This document shows, one piece after another, positions 26,481 to 35,096 of a DNA stretch of 64,000 nucleotides. The notes under the pieces are model-generated. The model was given only the letters and a program-made list of their open reading frames with translations, was not told the origin of the DNA and ran no database searches. Every line of letters starts with the position of its first letter. The first letter of the stretch is position 1. Made by a program: the position numbers and the translations under genes. The stretch is from Acidimicrobiia bacterium (lineage in GTDB: Bacteria; Actinomycetota; Acidimicrobiia; Spongiisociales; UBA11373). The stretch lies in NCBI GenBank assembly GCA_040902765.1, contig JBBDWO010000002.1, positions 147,299 to 211,298 of the forward strand. Reading direction: 5' to 3'.

Positions 26481-27297
26481 CTAACGGGGCGTGAGAGCGT
26501 CGAGGAACTCCAGCAGCGCCTCCGTGAAGCGGTCGGGCTGCTCCCAGGTTGGGGAGGTGGGAACAGCCCTCAAAGACCTCCAGGCGGCCTCCCACCCGAT
26601 CGGCGAGAACCCCACACGAATCCACCGTTGCCGGCTCGTCGAGGTCGCCGACGACCACCAGGGTCGGAACGCTCAGGCCATCGAGGCGGTCGACCGCGGG
26701 CGGCTTCAACGGCTGCGGAGTCCCCTCTTCCTTCTCGGCTCGGTAGTTGTCCAGGATCCACTGGTGGACCAGTGTGCGAAGCTCCGCGTCGACCCGGTCC
26801 TCGGGTTGGCCCGGTCCGTCGACCCACCACCGGGTCTCGAAGTCGGCGAGCCAATCCCACTCCTTCGCCTCCCACTTCTGCTCGACTTCCTCCCACATCT
26901 CGTCCTCACCCACGGCGGCCGGCGACTGATAGCCACCGATGCCACCGTCGACGACGACGAGCGCATCGACGCGATCGGGGCTCTCCAGGGCAAGGTCGAG
27001 GGCGATCATCCCGCCGCGCGACGAGCCGACGACGGTTGCGCTCGAGACACCTAGGTGGTCGAGGACGGCGATGGCATCGGCCCGGTTGGAGAACTCGACG
27101 GCCTCTGACTCGGTTCGTCCGAAACCCCGGGTGTCGTAGCGGATCACCCGGTGGGAAGCGGCGAGGGCGGGTACCTGGGGATCCCACATCCTCAGGTTGG
27201 CGATCCCGGCGTGGATCAAGAGCAGCGGGGGACCGTCGCCGTCGACCTCGTAATACAGCGAACCGCCGGGGACGGCGACGAAACCCGAGTCGGTCAT
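26481..27297 (-). CDS. Alpha/beta hydrolase with a frameshift near its 3' end
   Basis: From ATG 27297: GGSLYYEVDGDGPPLLLIHA, oxyanion/His-Gly region, YDTRGFGRTES, nucleophile elbow VVGSSRGGMIALD, Asp region PTLVVVGDLDEPAT and His in EGCSHLPNLG. After CSHLPNL a single extra G in the GGG at about 26540-26543 shifts the frame; in the restored frame the tail reads EQPDRFTEALLEFLDALTPR and stops at 26481-26483, the normal hydrolase ending. Unrestored, the frame runs on to 25828 through the tRNA-Ile fragment, making a long meaningless tail. A TAGCAT -10 box at 27305-27310 (7-nt gap) suggests a leaderless mRNA. Substrate unknown. Confidence 0.75.
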
Positions 27298-27374
27298 GGC
27301 CGCGATGCTACCGCGGCGCAATCTGTCACACCCGGCCCGTACGGTTCCCACACCGGCAACCGGAGGACACCACC

Positions 27375-28367
27375 ATGAACATCGTCGTAGCCATCATCTC
27401 GGCCACCATCGTCGGATTCGTCGTCGCTGCGGTGGTCGTCACCGCCATGCGTCGCCACACCCCGGCCGGTGCCGACCCGACCGATGAACTGCGCGACCTG
27501 CGCCACCGTCTCGGCGGTCTGGAAGGGTTGGTTCGGGCGGGCATCGATCAGGCGTCGACCGACCAGCGTTCGGTGCGTTCGGTCCTCGACCTGCTCACCC
27601 AGAACACGGGACGGCGTGGCTCGTGGGGTGAGGTCACGCTCCGCCGGCTCCTGGAGAACTCGGGGCTGGTCCACCTGGTCGACTTCGACACGCAGAAGCG
27701 CCTGCCCAACGGGTCCCGCCCCGACGTCGTCGTCGACCTCGGCGGTGGGGGTCGCGTCGTCATCGATGCGAAGGCACCGCTCGACGACCTCAAGGCGGCG
27801 TTCGAGGCGGACACCGACGCCACGCGCCAGGATGCCATCAAGCGCCATGTCGCCACGGTGCGCCGGCACGCCACCGACCTGGCGACCCGGGACTATGCCG
27901 CTGCCCTCGACGCGGCCTTCACCCCGGTCGTCATGTACCTGCCGGTCGACGGCGCCTGGGAGGCGGCCATCGACCACAGCCCCGACCTGGCTGCCGACCT
28001 GCACCGCCTCGGTATCCATCCCGCCTCGCCGTCCACTCTCGGTCTGGTCCTGGCCATCGTCAAGCAGCATGCCCTCGACAGCAACCGTCACGAGGCGATG
28101 CTCGACATTCTCGGCGACACCAAGCGGCTGCTCGACACCCTTGGCAAGCACACCGACCACCTGTCGAAGATGGGACGGGCCCTGGAGACCGCGGTCCGGG
28201 CCTACAACGAGGGGGTCGGGAACTTCAGCACCCGGGTTCTCCCGGCCACCGCTCGCATGTCCGCCCACCTCTCACTCGCCGAGCCCGAGTCGCCCGAGTC
28301 GGTCGAGTCGACGCCGTCGGTCGAGCGGGTCCCGGTAGACGACGGCCAGATCGGCCGGGTGGCCTGA
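27375..28367 (+). CDS. rmuC: DNA recombination protein RmuC
   Basis: A 330-residue protein: N-terminal membrane helix (VVAIISATIVGFVVAAVVVTA), coiled coil (ELRDLRHRLGGLEGLVRAGI) and the RmuC core GSWGEVTLRRLLENSGLV, RPDVVVDLGGGGRVVIDAKA, KRHVATVRRHATDLATRDY, VMYLPVDGAWEAAI. The DxxxD/xAK pattern matches the PD-(D/E)xK-like nuclease fold assigned to RmuC, which limits inversions at short repeats in E. coli. A GGAGGA Shine-Dalgarno sets the ATG at 27375. Confidence 0.92.
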   Translation: MNIVVAIISATIVGFVVAAVVVTAMRRHTPAGADPTDELRDLRHRLGGLEGLVRAGIDQASTDQRSVRSVLDLLTQNTGRRGSWGEVTLRRLLENSGLVHLVDFDTQKRLPNGSRPDVVVDLGGGGRVVIDAKAPLDDLKAAFEADTDATRQDAIKRHVATVRRHATDLATRDYAAALDAAFTPVVMYLPVDGAWEAAIDHSPDLAADLHRLGIHPASPSTLGLVLAIVKQHALDSNRHEAMLDILGDTKRLLDTLGKHTDHLSKMGRALETAVRAYNEGVGNFSTRVLPATARMSAHLSLAEPESPESVESTPSVERVPVDDGQIGRVA

Positions 28368-28371
28368 CCGT

Positions 28372-28515
28372 TCAGTCGTCGAAGGCGATGCGGTGCTGGA
28401 GTTCGAGGTCGGCCAGGGCGTTCCCCCTCCTGACTCGCTCCTGAGAGAGTCCACAGCGCCTCGCCGATGACGAGCGACCGGCGAGGCTCGAGTACTGTTC
28501 GGTAGGACGCAGCAC
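28372..28515 (-). CDS. Possible small protein, convergent with rmuC
   Basis: A 47-codon frame from GTG 28515 ends RRGNALADLELQHRIAFDD. The C-terminal half looks protein-like (acidic/amphipathic), but no family is recognised, the start codon is unsupported and the gap may be non-coding. Listed because it fills most of the rmuC-surE gap. Confidence 0.2.
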   Translation of the reverse strand: MLRPTEQYSSLAGRSSSARRCGLSQERVRRGNALADLELQHRIAFDD

Positions 28516-28550
28516 CCGAGCATCCCGGTTCCCATTACCGTCCCGCTGCA

Positions 28551-29339
28551 ATGTCTCGAATCCTGCTCACCAACGACGACGGCATCGACGCCCCCGGGCT
28601 GCTGCACTTCGCCCGCAGCCTCTCCGACATCGCCGAGGTGCGAGTCGTGATCCCCGACCGCGAGCGATCGTGGGTGGGCAAGGCGATCACCAGGTACGAG
28701 ACGGTGACCGTGGAGCGCGTCGACCGCGACGGGGTCGCCATGTACGCCTGCTCCGGATATCCGGCCGACTGCGTGCAGTTGGGCATCCACACGCTGTTTC
28801 CCGACCAGCCCGACCTCGTGGTGTCGGGAATCAACGTCGGCTACAACCACGGGGCCGCCTACCTGCAGTCGAGCGGCACCGCTGGCGCCGCCCTCGAGGC
28901 CGGTGTGGCACTGGTGCCCGCCATCGCCTTCTCGGCCGGATCCATGGTGACGCCCTGGAACGACTGGAAGCACGACGCGCTCTCCCCGTCGGCGGCTCCC
29001 ATGTGGCAGCGACTGGCCGCGGTCGCCACCGCCATCGCCCAGCGGGCACTCACCGCCGCCCGGCCGGGGGACGTCCTCAACGTCGGACTCCCCGACACGG
29101 CCTCGGCGGGGACGGAGCGCCGGATCACCACCGTGGCACCCGTGCGCTACCGGAGCCTGTTCGCCGGGGACGGTAACGGATCGTTCATCCACGCCCACGG
29201 GGGCCTCGACTTCGACGGGGCGTCTCTGGAGGGCACGGACATAGGGGCCGCCCACGACGAAGTGATCTCGATCACCCCAATCGCCGGAGCAGGACACGGA
29301 TCGGCGTCACCCGGGCTCCTCGAAGCTGTCTCCGGCTGA
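28551..29339 (+). CDS. surE: 5'-nucleotidase SurE
   Basis: A 262-residue metal-dependent nucleotidase. The N-terminal ILLTNDDGIDAPGL is the SurE metal-binding motif; VVIPDRERSWVGKAIT, GYPADCVQLGI, VVSGINVGYNHG and YLQSSGTAGAALEA follow as in the family. SurE hydrolyses nucleoside monophosphates and short polyphosphate and is linked to stationary-phase survival. A TACCGT hexamer lies 9 nt before the ATG, slightly longer than the other leaderless promoters here. Confidence 0.94.
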   Translation: MSRILLTNDDGIDAPGLLHFARSLSDIAEVRVVIPDRERSWVGKAITRYETVTVERVDRDGVAMYACSGYPADCVQLGIHTLFPDQPDLVVSGINVGYNHGAAYLQSSGTAGAALEAGVALVPAIAFSAGSMVTPWNDWKHDALSPSAAPMWQRLAAVATAIAQRALTAARPGDVLNVGLPDTASAGTERRITTVAPVRYRSLFAGDGNGSFIHAHGGLDFDGASLEGTDIGAAHDEVISITPIAGAGHGSASPGLLEAVSG

Positions 29340-29341
29340 GG

Positions 29342-30211
29342 TCAGACGCAGAGTTCGACGAGCAGCCGGTACGGGTTCTGCAGGTTGTCAAGATCGATCG
29401 ACCGGGAACCCGGCATCCACCCGAGGTGCAGGTGCGCCGTGGTGGCGTTACCCGACCCACCGAGCGTTCCGATCACCTCACCCCCCTCGACCCGGGTGCC
29501 GGTCCAGATCCACTCCTCCCAGGAATCGAGGTGGGCGTAGTAGTAGACGTCACCGGTCGAGTCGGCACGGATGTAGATCTGGCGGCCTCCGGCCCAATGC
29601 CAGCTCGCCTGGATCACCGTGCCCGCTTCGATCGCCGCCAGTGGGGTGCCGAGTGGTGCGTGGAAGTCGGTTCCCTTGTGGACCCTGCCCCACGGCCGGG
29701 CATCGTGCCAGTCGTCCTCGAAGTCCCATCCCCCGGGGACCGGGCACACCCGAACCGGGGCACGGTCGGCGACCAGCGCCTGCAATTCTCCGAGCAATGC
29801 CACCACCCGGGACCACTCGCCGATCACCTCGTCCACGGTTCGGGATCGACTCGACCCGGGTGTCACCAGGTCGAGGATCACCGAAGGGCCCGACGCCACG
29901 AGTGCGTGGGTCGAGAATAGGGGGACCGTCGGCAGGCTGAGCGCGACACGCTGGGCCGCCGCCACCCGGCTCGAGCCGACGAAGCCGTCGATGCGGGCCA
30001 CCAACCACTCGACTCGCGCCGCCCCATCCTCGTCGGGCAGCGTGGAGGTCTGCGCAACGGCGTCGATCATCCACCGAACCCCCTCGACCAGCTCGGCCAG
30101 ATGAGGGGGATCCGGAGCGGGCTCTTCCTCGTCGTGGGCCAGCGCCGCACCCGGGGTCAGCAAGGAGATCACCGCGAGCAGGGCAACGAGTCGTCGGAAG
30201 GGCTTCAGCAC
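29342..30211 (-). CDS. Secreted M23-type peptidase (LytM domain)
   Basis: A 289-residue protein with a signal peptide (LKPFRRLVALLAVISLLTPG then ALAHD) and a C-terminal M23 domain: HKGTDFHAPLGTPLAAIEAG (first H and D zinc ligands) and HLHLGW (HxH motif). The middle region is helical and unassigned. It is probably a peptidoglycan endopeptidase outside the membrane. A TAGGCT -10 box at 30220-30225 with an 8-nt gap to the GTG suggests a leaderless mRNA. It converges with surE (2-nt gap). Confidence 0.88.
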   Translation of the reverse strand: MLKPFRRLVALLAVISLLTPGAALAHDEEEPAPDPPHLAELVEGVRWMIDAVAQTSTLPDEDGAARVEWLVARIDGFVGSSRVAAAQRVALSLPTVPLFSTHALVASGPSVILDLVTPGSSRSRTVDEVIGEWSRVVALLGELQALVADRAPVRVCPVPGGWDFEDDWHDARPWGRVHKGTDFHAPLGTPLAAIEAGTVIQASWHWAGGRQIYIRADSTGDVYYYAHLDSWEEWIWTGTRVEGGEVIGTLGGSGNATTAHLHLGWMPGSRSIDLDNLQNPYRLLVELCV

Positions 30212-30262
30212 GAACAGGGAGCCTAGGTCAACCCGTCCACAACCCGCCCTGTCGGGGCCGAC

Positions 30263-31039
30263 TCAGGAGCGGCGGCGGGGCGCCACGATGACCTCGCCGC
30301 CGGGTCCGTCGACCACGGTCACCCTCGCCCCGGAGAAGCGCATCAAGATCTCCTCGGTCAGCACCGATCGCGGCGGGCCGTCGGCGACCACGATGCCCGC
30401 ATCCATGCACACCAGCCGGTCCGAGTACTGCCCGGCCATGGTCAAGTCGTGAATCGCGGCGAGCACGGATATACCCCGCTCGATGCGCAGGTCCTCCACC
30501 AGATCGAACACCTGCTGGGCGTGGCCCACGTCCAGGGAGGTCGTGGGTTCGTCGAGGAGCAGCACCTCGGGTTGCTGCACCAGGGCGCGTGCCAGCACCA
30601 CGCGCTGCCACTCGCCGCCCGACAGGGTGCCGAGACGCCGGTCGGCGAGGTCGGTGGCGTCGAGACGCTGCAGCACCCCGGTGACCAGGTCACGGTCGGC
30701 GTCGGTCTCGACCGCGAGATACGACAGGTGGGGGCTCCGCCCGAGGAGTGCGTAGTCGGCGACACGCATCCCGTCGGGTCGTTCGGGATGCTGTGGGACC
30801 ACCGCCACCATCTGGGCCACCTGGCGCCGCCGCAGCGACGACAGCTCGCTGTCTCCGATCCGAATGGACCCCTGGTGCGGGATCACACCGGCCAGCGCCC
30901 GGAGCAGCGAACTCTTGCCAGCACCGTTGGGACCGATGATCGTGACCCACTCCCCCGCCGCCACCTCGAGATCGACCCCGCGCACCGCGGTCCTCCCGTT
31001 GTAACGCACCACCACACCCCGCGCCGTGAGACGACTCAT
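30263..31039 (-). CDS. btuD: Vitamin B12 ABC transporter ATP-binding protein
   Basis: A 258-residue ABC ATPase of the FecE/BtuD type: Walker A IGPNGAGKSSLLRAL, Q-loop VVPQHPERP, signature LSGGEWQRVVLARAL, Walker B VLLLDEPTTSLD and H-loop AAIHD. The ATG overlaps the permease stop by 4 nt. It powers the importer formed with the adjacent permease and binding protein. B12 is inferred as the substrate from the upstream cobalamin riboswitch; the protein alone would also fit haem or siderophore uptake. Confidence 0.88.
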   Translation of the reverse strand: MSRLTARGVVVRYNGRTAVRGVDLEVAAGEWVTIIGPNGAGKSSLLRALAGVIPHQGSIRIGDSELSSLRRRQVAQMVAVVPQHPERPDGMRVADYALLGRSPHLSYLAVETDADRDLVTGVLQRLDATDLADRRLGTLSGGEWQRVVLARALVQQPEVLLLDEPTTSLDVGHAQQVFDLVEDLRIERGISVLAAIHDLTMAGQYSDRLVCMDAGIVVADGPPRSVLTEEILMRFSGARVTVVDGPGGEVIVAPRRRS

Positions 31040-32031
31040 CGGAAGCCCACCCGCGAAGTCCGCAGCACGATCAGGAAGAACGGGCCGCCGACGAAGGCCG
31101 TGACCACTCCGATCGGAATCTCCGATCCCGAGAGAGCAGTGCGCGCGATCACATCGGCGATGACCAGGAAGGCAGCGCCGATGAGCAACGACAGGGGGAG
31201 GATCGCCCGATAGGACACACCCACGAGAAGCCGCACCGCGTGCGGCACGACGATCCCGACGAACCCTATGAGCCCGCTCACCGACACCGCGGCTGCGGTC
31301 CCCATCGTGGCGGCAATCACCACCGCCGTCCGGACCCGCTCCGGACGGACCCCGAGGGCACGCGCCTCCTCCTCTCCGACCGACAGGACGTCGAGCAGCC
31401 GCCGGTGGGCGAGGAGCACGACCGCCGAAACCACCGCATACGGGAGGATCGACAGCACCTCGCCCCACCCGGCGGTTACCAAGCGACCAAGCAGCCACGA
31501 GTAGACCTCTCGGATCACGTCGGTATTGCGCTGCTGGACGAACGTCTGGATGGCGGTGAAAAACGAGGCGACGGCGACACCGGCCAGGATCAAATGCAGG
31601 CCGGTGCGGCGCCCCCCGGCGGCCGAACCCAGGGCGTAGGCAGCCACGACGGCCGCGCATCCACCGGCGAAGGCAGCGAGTGGTACCACGGGCGAGCTCG
31701 AGCCCACCGAAACGATCGCCATCGTCGCTCCCAAGCCGGCCCCGGCGGCGACGCCGAGCAGGTATGGGTCGGCCAGCGGGTTGCGGAACACCCCCTGGTA
31801 GGCCGCCCCCGCCACCGACAGCATCGCACCGACCAGGGCACCGAGCACCACGCGGGGCATGCGCAGCTCCCAGATGATCGCCGTCTGCCGGGCATTGAGG
31901 CCCGAGTCGAAGTCGAGGAACGGTAGGCGCCCGAACACCTCGGCCAGCACCGGACCCGCATCGATGCGGGCGGGGCCGATGAGGACACCGACGATGGCCG
32001 CACCGATCAGGACCACACCGGCGACGACCAC
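31036..32031 (-). CDS. btuC: Vitamin B12 ABC transporter permease (FecCD family)
   Basis: A 331-residue polytopic permease with about nine to ten helices. FecCD signatures: RMPRVVLGALVGAMLSVAGA, YQGVFRNPLADPYLLGVAAG, WLLGRLVTAGW, ALGVRPERVR, GLIGFVGIVVPHAVRLLVG and EIPIGVVTAFVGGPFFLIVL. It forms the membrane channel as a dimer. It lies 41 nt after btuF in the riboswitch-led operon. Confidence 0.9.
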   Translation of the reverse strand: MVVAGVVLIGAAIVGVLIGPARIDAGPVLAEVFGRLPFLDFDSGLNARQTAIIWELRMPRVVLGALVGAMLSVAGAAYQGVFRNPLADPYLLGVAAGAGLGATMAIVSVGSSSPVVPLAAFAGGCAAVVAAYALGSAAGGRRTGLHLILAGVAVASFFTAIQTFVQQRNTDVIREVYSWLLGRLVTAGWGEVLSILPYAVVSAVVLLAHRRLLDVLSVGEEEARALGVRPERVRTAVVIAATMGTAAAVSVSGLIGFVGIVVPHAVRLLVGVSYRAILPLSLLIGAAFLVIADVIARTALSGSEIPIGVVTAFVGGPFFLIVLRTSRVGFR

Positions 32032-32072
32032 CGCCAGCGGGCCGACCGACCGTCCCGGATTCTTGTCGGCGG

Positions 32073-32993
32073 TCAGGGGACAGCCACCGCGAGAACGACG
32101 TCGGCGATGGAGCGCATGTACTCGACGATGCGCGGACCCCAGCGCGACGACAGACCTTCATCCACGGCCACCACCCGGCCGCCCAGGACGGCTGAGAGCG
32201 ACTCCCAACCCGGGCGCTGTGCCACCGCGTCGGGCGAATCCCCCGACCAGGTCGTGTGAGCCAGGAAGACGAAGTCGGGATTCGAATCGATCACGAACTC
32301 GGGAGACAGCTGCGGGTACCCGCTCTCACCTGTCCCGTCGGCGATGCTCGTCAGCCCGAGCACCCCGTACACGCTGCCGAGAAACGTATCGGACGTGACG
32401 CTGTAGAACGACGGGTCCAGCTCGTGGTAGTAGGTCGACTCACGCAGGGTCTGCGGCAGCGAGGCAATGATGTCATCGATCTCGCTCCGCATCTCGGTGA
32501 TCAGGGTGGCAGCCTCATCGACCCGATCGATGGCGACGGCGATGTCGGAGTACTGGGCGAACACGCCATCGAGATCTGTCGGAGCGTCGAGCACCAGCAC
32601 CGGGATGTCGAGGGCGGCCAGACCGTCGACGACACCGGGATCGAAGGTGAGGATCACCAGATCCGGGTCCAGGTCGGCGATCGCCTCGACGCTGGCCTCG
32701 AAAGCGTCGAAGCGCGGGAGGTCGGCTATCTCCGCCGGAAAGTCGGACCACAGGTCGACGGCGGCGACCTGATCGCCGGCGCCGAGGGCGAACAGGATCT
32801 CGGTGTGGGTCGCCGACCCCGACAGGATCCGCTCCGGACGAGCCGGGATGGTGACGCCGGCTACCTCGACGGGATACGCCGGAGCCGCGCTCGTCGAACC
32901 AACCGTCGTGATGGTCGTGTCGGCCCCGGTGCCGCCACCGCAGGCGGCGACGACCAGAGCGAGCGTGAGTGGGAGCGCAATGCGCCTGAACAT
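32073..32993 (-). CDS. btuF: Vitamin B12 ABC transporter substrate-binding lipoprotein
   Basis: A 306-residue periplasmic-binding-type lipoprotein: signal peptide MFRRIALPLTLALVVAACGG with the lipobox Cys, then a class III binding fold (RILSGSATHTEILFALGAGD, LPRFDAFEASVEAIADLDPD). The ATG at 32993 is preceded by a strong GAGGAGG (spacing 5), which lies inside the 3' arm of a perfect hairpin at 32999-33019. Upstream is a cobalamin riboswitch. First gene of btuFCD. Confidence 0.9.
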   Translation of the reverse strand: MFRRIALPLTLALVVAACGGGTGADTTITTVGSTSAAPAYPVEVAGVTIPARPERILSGSATHTEILFALGAGDQVAAVDLWSDFPAEIADLPRFDAFEASVEAIADLDPDLVILTFDPGVVDGLAALDIPVLVLDAPTDLDGVFAQYSDIAVAIDRVDEAATLITEMRSEIDDIIASLPQTLRESTYYHELDPSFYSVTSDTFLGSVYGVLGLTSIADGTGESGYPQLSPEFVIDSNPDFVFLAHTTWSGDSPDAVAQRPGWESLSAVLGGRVVAVDEGLSSRWGPRIVEYMRSIADVVLAVAVP

Positions 32994-32998
32994 GAAGA

Positions 32999-33019
32999 CC
33001 TCCTCGAGTTTCGAGGAGG
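32999..33019 (-). promoter_or_regulatory. Shine-Dalgarno-sequestering hairpin of the btuF leader
   Basis: On the minus strand CCTCCTCGA-AAC-TCGAGGAGG forms a perfect 9-bp stem. The 3' arm contains the GAGGAGG ribosome-binding site of btuF, 5 nt before its ATG. With the cobalamin aptamer just upstream this is a natural expression platform for translational control: stem formed, site hidden. There is no T-run, so transcription termination is less likely. Confidence 0.8.
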
Positions 33020-33054
33020 AAGCCGTGGAGCCGGTGAGGGCTGGCCACCCTTCC

Positions 33055-33187
33055 TCCGAAGGCGTCCAAACCGACGCTCCGGCAGGCGACCCGACTCGTC
33101 CCCGAAGGGCTTCACGGTTGCGGGACAGTGCCGGATTCCAACCGGCTTCGCTATCCGAAGCATCACCGGTGCAAACACCGGCAAGGG
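33055..33187 (-). ncRNA. Cobalamin (AdoCbl) riboswitch
   Basis: The minus strand shows the conserved cobalamin aptamer blocks in order: a GCCGGTGTTTGCACCGG stem, GGAATCCGGCACTGTCCCGC followed by AACCGTG, and the B12-box-like segment GTCGGGTCGCCTGCCGG. It lies about 60 nt upstream of the btuF start, which fits control of B12 uptake. Exact boundaries are approximate. Confidence 0.88.
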
Positions 33188-33190
33188 GGA

Positions 33191-33300
33191 GAGTAGCGAG
33201 TAGCGAGTAGCGAGGGGCCAGGAGCCAGGGACGAGGGATGAGGGGCCAGGGGCAACGGGCCAGGGACGAGGGCGGTGGGAGGGCGGGCCTGCCACAGACT
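33191..33300. repeat. Heptamer array GAGTAGC and degenerate G-rich repeats
   Basis: Three to four GAGTAGC units at 33191-33214 are followed by loosely repeated GGGCCAGGG/GGGACGAGGG blocks. No gene is visible in this part of the btuF-to-33574 gap. Confidence 0.7.
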
Positions 33301-33455
33301 CTCTCCCCCCGAAGGGGGGAGTACCGCCACAGGCGGGGAGGGGGGAGGACGAACACTACGCAGGCCTCGCGACGCGTCAGCCCTCCCCCTCCGTCAGCGG
33401 CCTGCGGCCGCTGCCACCTCCCCCGTAGGGGGAAAGAGTCAGAGGGGGCCGGCCC
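33301..33455. repeat. Composite GC-rich palindromic dispersed repeat, copy 1
   Basis: It begins CTCCCCCCGAAGGGGGGAG TACC, continues with GGGGAGGGGGGAGG, a linker containing CTCGCGACGCGT, CCTCCCCCTCCGTCA, an inner palindrome CGGCCTGCGGCCG, then TGCCACCTCCCCC and TAGGGGGAA. The same modules in the same order occur at 63882-64000, and the 3' half at 63777-63858. It looks like a REP/MITE-type non-coding element with no open reading frame of its own. Confidence 0.75.
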
Positions 33456-33469
33456 CGATCCGCGCTGTC

Positions 33470-33521
33470 CAAGTACCAAGTACCCGCGTCTTCTCTGGCT
33501 GTTAGCTGTTAGCTGTTAGCT
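33470..33521. repeat. Heptamer arrays CCAAGTA and GTTAGCT
   Basis: Two CCAAGTA units (33470-33484) and three perfect GTTAGCT units (33501-33521), upstream of the promoter of the small membrane protein at 33574. The CCAAGTA unit recurs as a longer array at 62049-62075. Confidence 0.8.
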
Positions 33522-33573
33522 GTCTGCTCTCGACCCAGGCTGCCTTCCCCGACGCTCTGGTTACCCTCTTGGG

Positions 33574-33696
33574 ATGCCCCGCCGCGTGATCACCACCGTC
33601 CTCGCCTTCCTCGTCGCGGCCGGTGTGGGTATGGGAGCGGCTCTCCGCGTCCGACGGCGGGTGTCACGCCGCCCGGGGACCTGGGAGCCACTCTGA
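33574..33696 (+). CDS. 40-residue single-helix membrane protein
   Basis: Reads MPRRVITTVLAFLVAAGVGM, then GAALRVRRRVSRRPGTWEPL: a short basic start, one membrane helix and a strongly basic tail. A TACCCT -10 box at 33562-33567 sits 6 nt before the ATG (leaderless pattern), and its stop overlaps the start of the next gene (ATGA), so it is probably translated and coupled to that gene. Function unknown. Confidence 0.6.
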   Translation: MPRRVITTVLAFLVAAGVGMGAALRVRRRVSRRPGTWEPL

Positions 33697-34460
33697 TGCG
33701 GATAGCGCTCAACGCGGTGACCGAAGTGGGAACCCGCGCCGGCAAGATCCTGCTGGCAGAGAGGGGACTGGACGCCCTCGGCCTGTATGGAAACGAGAGC
33801 GCGGGACGCGGTGCCGACCGCAAGGTGATGGCGATCCGGGACGTCGCCGGCTTCGATGTCCTGGTGAGCGATGACACCGCTATCACCTCGGCGCTGGCTG
33901 GCATCGCCGCCGAAGACGGATTGGCCTTCGTCACCACCGACGATCACATCGACGAGGACGTCCTGGATCGATTCGCTGCCGCCGGAACCACCCTCCTGAT
34001 CGGCGCCAACGTCGCCACCGGTCTCGCACCAGCCCTCGCATCTCACGAGTCGACCCGCGTCGACACCGTGCTGCGCACCACTGTCGCCTGGACGATTCCG
34101 GGCACCCCGCGTCGCCGCGGGGTGGTGGTTCCTTTCCCCGAGCCGATAGGGCCCCGCTGGGCAGCCTCCCGCAGGCGACAGCGCCGGGCGGCGCATCGAC
34201 GGCACGAGGTGCCCATTCGAGGCGACTGGGCGGGGGCAACGGTGATCGTCGACGGAATCGACCAGGGCCGGGAAGTGGAACGCGTCATCGGCGTCGCCGA
34301 CCACAAGGAGCATCTCGCGGCCCTCTGTCTCGCTGCTGCGGTGATAGCCGTCGCCGAAGGGTCGTACGGACCCGGACTGCATCGTCCGGCCGATCGACCG
34401 GCGGATTACCTGTCGGCGGCGCTCAGGGTGGGACTCGGGGTGGCCACCTACACCGAGTGA
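33696..34460 (+). CDS. Conserved hypothetical protein with Rossmann-like N-terminus
   Basis: A 254-residue protein beginning MRIALNAVTEVGTRAGKILL, then AERGLDALGLYGN, VMAIRDVAGFDVLVSDDT: the alternation of hydrophobic strands and a G.RAG segment suggests a nucleotide-binding fold, though no exact GxGxxG is present. The middle has a basic stretch (RRRQRRAAHRRH). I do not recognise the family. It is coupled to the upstream 40-residue membrane protein and converges with the DUF3566 gene. Confidence 0.55.
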   Translation: MRIALNAVTEVGTRAGKILLAERGLDALGLYGNESAGRGADRKVMAIRDVAGFDVLVSDDTAITSALAGIAAEDGLAFVTTDDHIDEDVLDRFAAAGTTLLIGANVATGLAPALASHESTRVDTVLRTTVAWTIPGTPRRRGVVVPFPEPIGPRWAASRRRQRRAAHRRHEVPIRGDWAGATVIVDGIDQGREVERVIGVADHKEHLAALCLAAAVIAVAEGSYGPGLHRPADRPADYLSAALRVGLGVATYTE

Positions 34461-34470
34461 GCTGCCCGGC

Positions 34471-35007
34471 TCACTCCTCTGCTGAGGTCGCGTCCGCCTC
34501 GTCTTCTGGTGGCACGGTCGGCTCCGGGCGGCCCGGGCTCATCGCCGGCGGTCCTCCGGCCTTTTCCGGTCCGTCGCGACGCAATGGGGGCAAGATCCCC
34601 CGGCGCCGGGCCGAGGCAAGTGGCACCGACACCGTTGAACGGTCGCTCACCGGTGTCGAGTCCTCGAGGACGGTGATTTCGATACCGCCCACGATGTCGG
34701 TGATCAGGTTGTAGACCACCACGCCGAGAGTCATGAACCCGGTCATGAAGATCATCCCGAGGATGGCGAGTAGGAGCACGATCCGGAAGTAGACGGCGCC
34801 CTGCAGGTTGAGGCCATTCTCCAGGCCGATGAGAAGAGCCATCTCGTTGATCCGCTCCGGTATGCCGGCGTTGACGAAGATCGCCCAGAACACGACCGCT
34901 CCGAGGACGAACACCACGGCCATGACCGCGTTGAACACCAGAGCGACCTTGAGGACCGACCAGGGGTCGATCTTTCTGATGACGCGCCGTACGCGGTGGA
35001 CGGGCAT
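34471..35007 (-). CDS. DUF3566 membrane protein downstream of gyrA
   Basis: A 178-residue protein with the actinobacterial DUF3566 pattern: RVIRKIDPWSVLKVALVFNA, then helices AVVFVLGAVVFWAIFV and VLLLAILGMIFMTGFMTLGV and YNLITDIVGGIEITVLED. Homologues (such as Rv0007) follow gyrA in actinobacteria; function is unknown. The C-terminal tail is Pro/Glu-rich. A GGAG lies 9 nt before the ATG. Confidence 0.88.
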   Translation of the reverse strand: MPVHRVRRVIRKIDPWSVLKVALVFNAVMAVVFVLGAVVFWAIFVNAGIPERINEMALLIGLENGLNLQGAVYFRIVLLLAILGMIFMTGFMTLGVVVYNLITDIVGGIEITVLEDSTPVSDRSTVSVPLASARRRGILPPLRRDGPEKAGGPPAMSPGRPEPTVPPEDEADATSAEE

Positions 35008-35096
35008 GGTGTAGATCTCCGCTCGTTACTCGCCACCGGAACGATACCGGTCGTCCCGTACTTGATCGGGCGTCTCGGCCCCTCACCCAGGCTGGC

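Noticed and set aside
26628..27374. N-terminal extension of RmuC
   Set aside because: Antisense to the hydrolase gene and Arg/Pro-rich; the Shine-Dalgarno and membrane helix place the start at 27375.
33191..33573. A gene in the btuF-33574 gap
   Set aside because: Open frames there run through tandem and palindromic repeats, have no promoter or start signal, and give low-complexity protein.
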